Source of the DNA: JALHSW01 sp963720675
GTDB taxonomy: Bacteria > Actinomycetota > Acidimicrobiia > IMCC26256 > PALSA-555
DNA length: 64,000 nucleotides
NCBI GenBank assembly: GCA_963720675.1
Contig: CAVRGH010000005.1
Span: 248,001-312,000, forward strand
Reading direction: 5' to 3'
Shown: piece by piece, positions 62,762-64,000 of the stretch
Layout: each line of letters begins with the position of its first letter
How positions within the stretch are numbered: the first letter of the stretch is position 1
Made by a program: the position numbers and the translations under genes
The notes under the pieces: model-generated
Seen by the model: the letters and a program-made list of their open reading frames with translations, nothing else
Told to the model about the DNA's origin: nothing
Databases searched by the model: none

Positions 62762-63535
62762 CCGTCGCGTCGGAGCCCCTGGCCGGACGTACCGCGATCG
62801 TCACCGGCGCGGGCCAGGGCGTGGGGGAGGGGATCGCCCGGGCGCTGGCCTCGGGTGGCGCGAACGTCGTCGTCGCGGCTCGCCGTGCGGAGACCGGTGA
62901 GCCGGTGGCCGCGGCGATCCGGGACCGGGGCGAGGAAGCCGTCTGCATCGTCACCGACGTGACGAAGCGCGCATCGATGGCGAGCTGCGTCGAGGAGACG
63001 GTGGGTCGCTACGGCGGCCTCGAGATCATGGTGCACAACGCGTTCCGCGGCGGCACGAACCACCGGCTCGAAGAGCTGTCGCAGGAGCTGTGGGAGCAGA
63101 ACTCACGCACGGCGGTGTGGGGTTCGTACTACAGCGCGGTGCTGGCCTTTCCGCACCTGCGCGCCGCCGGCGCGAGGGGTCGGCTGATCCTCATCACCTC
63201 GCCGTCCGGCGTCGAGGGGAGCGTGAACATCCCGATCTACTCGCCGGTGAAGGCCGCCCAGCGCGCCGATCGCGAAGAGCTTGTCGCGCGAGTGGGGTGA
63301 GCACGGCATCACGGTGAACTGCGTCGCACCCGTCGCGGAGACCCCTGCACTCACCTCCGCGTTCGAGCGGAACCCGGTGCTGAAGGAGCGCATCGAGGCG
63401 CGCACCTCGTTGCGTCGCATCGGCGATCCCGAGCACGACATCGGCGCAGTCGCCCGGTTCCTCGCGAGCGACGATGCGGGCTACGTCACCGGGCAGACGA
63501 TCGTCTGCGACGGCGGCAGCTTCATGGGCCTGTGA
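62758..63535 (+). CDS. SDR-family oxidoreductase, one frameshift
   Basis: About 258 residues after correction. It has TGAGQGVG, HNAF, TSPSG and the active site YSPVKAAQRA; then the frame breaks near 63264-63270 (CGCGCCGATCGCG, one extra G), with the next frame giving IAKSLSREWGEHGITVNCV and the end TGQTIVCDGGSFMGL. The GTG at 62758 overlaps the stop of the catalytically degenerate SDR. Active-site residues are intact, so it may be the working partner of that protein. Confidence 0.83.
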
Positions 63536-63566
63536 GCCCGAGGTCGCTGATGCCGATGGGACTCGG

Positions 63567-64000
63567 ATGACCTGGCTCCCGGAGCTGGCTCCGGACTCGC
63601 CGGGCGCGACCGGGTTCGATCGGGTGTTCGGCCTGCGCCCCGACCTGTACGGGCCCTTCCGCGAGTTCTACGCCGTGTTCTGGCGCGACCGCCTCGTCGA
63701 TCCGGTGGTGCTCGAGCTCTGTCGGCTGCGCGTCGCACAGCTGCTCGGCTGCGAGCGCGAGCTCGTCGTCCGGTACGCGCCCGAGGGGGGCGAGACGGTG
63801 AGCGAGGAGCAGGTGGGCGCGCTGTCGCAATGGCCCACGTCGGACCGCTTCGATGCTCCCCAACGCGCCGCGCTCGCGTTCGCCGAGCAGTTCGTGATCG
63901 ATCCGAAGGGCATCCGGGGGCCGGTGCGCGACGAGCTGCGCGCGCAGTTCGAGCTCCCGGAGGTCGTGGCGCTCACGGAGGCGCTCGCGCTGTTCGACGG
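63567..64000 (+). CDS. Carboxymuconolactone decarboxylase-like protein, cut by the window end
   Basis: The first 144 residues of a protein that continues beyond the window. LDPVVLELCRLR-like text (DPVVLELCRLRVAQLLGCE) matches the AhpD/CMD helix seen in the gene at 59786, but the CxxC pair is absent (one Cys only). The later DAPQRAALAFAEQFVID is the usual second helix. ATG 63567 follows a six-codon upstream ORF (63550-63570) that overlaps the start. Confidence 0.75.
   Translation, partial: MTWLPELAPDSPGATGFDRVFGLRPDLYGPFREFYAVFWRDRLVDPVVLELCRLRVAQLLGCERELVVRYAPEGGETVSEEQVGALSQWPTSDRFDAPQRAALAFAEQFVIDPKGIRGPVRDELRAQFELPEVVALTEALALFD

Overview
The window is GC-rich (roughly 70% by eye) with dense, short-gapped genes, many GTG starts and 4-base ATGA/GTGA overlaps. 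A rimP-nusA-ylxR-infB operon, MurT/GatD lipid II amidation, 13E12-type HNH genes, F420/flavin luciferase-like oxidoreductases and very many SDRs point to Actinomycetota, plausibly Acidimicrobiia. No rRNA, tRNA, CRISPR array, phage or insertion sequence was recognised.

Layout: 1-12.8 kb is mostly housekeeping. It holds the end of a LysR regulator, a broken secreted beta-helix protein, a minus-strand run (methyltransferase, MurT, GatD, SLC13 permease), a lipoprotein phosphatase, an assimilatory sulfate reduction pair (APS reductase and sulfite reductase, with a possible leader peptide upstream), prolyl-tRNA synthetase and a ZIP metal transporter. At 12.8-22.5 kb lie a LigC-type DNA ligase, a decayed 13E12 gene, the rimP-nusA-ylxR-infB operon behind a terminator-bearing leader, and a secreted coiled-coil glucosaminidase.

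From 22.5 kb to the end the window is an accessory catabolic region: luciferase-like oxidoreductases, a phytanoyl-CoA dioxygenase family protein, a cyclase, about nine SDRs, two epoxide hydrolases, two P450s, a 3Fe-4S ferredoxin, two acyl-CoA synthetases, an enoyl-CoA hydratase, a CoA-transferase with apparently permuted domain order, two carboxymuconolactone decarboxylase-like proteins, five SnoaL/NTF2-like proteins and two sulfotransferases. Together these suit uptake and oxidation of a lipid-like or alicyclic (steroid or terpenoid-like) substrate as CoA thioesters. Three divergent promoters in this region carry palindromes close to the KstR operator TnnAACnnGTTnnA, which would tie the genes into one regulon; no KstR gene is in the window.

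Caution: single-base frameshifts interrupt at least a dozen genes, including infB and proS, which must be intact in a living cell. Most therefore look like sequence errors, and affected genes are given as one inferred reading unit. Real decay is likely in the 13E12 copies. Other notable structure: a 5' element at fixed distance before all three 13E12 genes, a dispersed palindrome present twice, and short tandem repeats at several gene ends.
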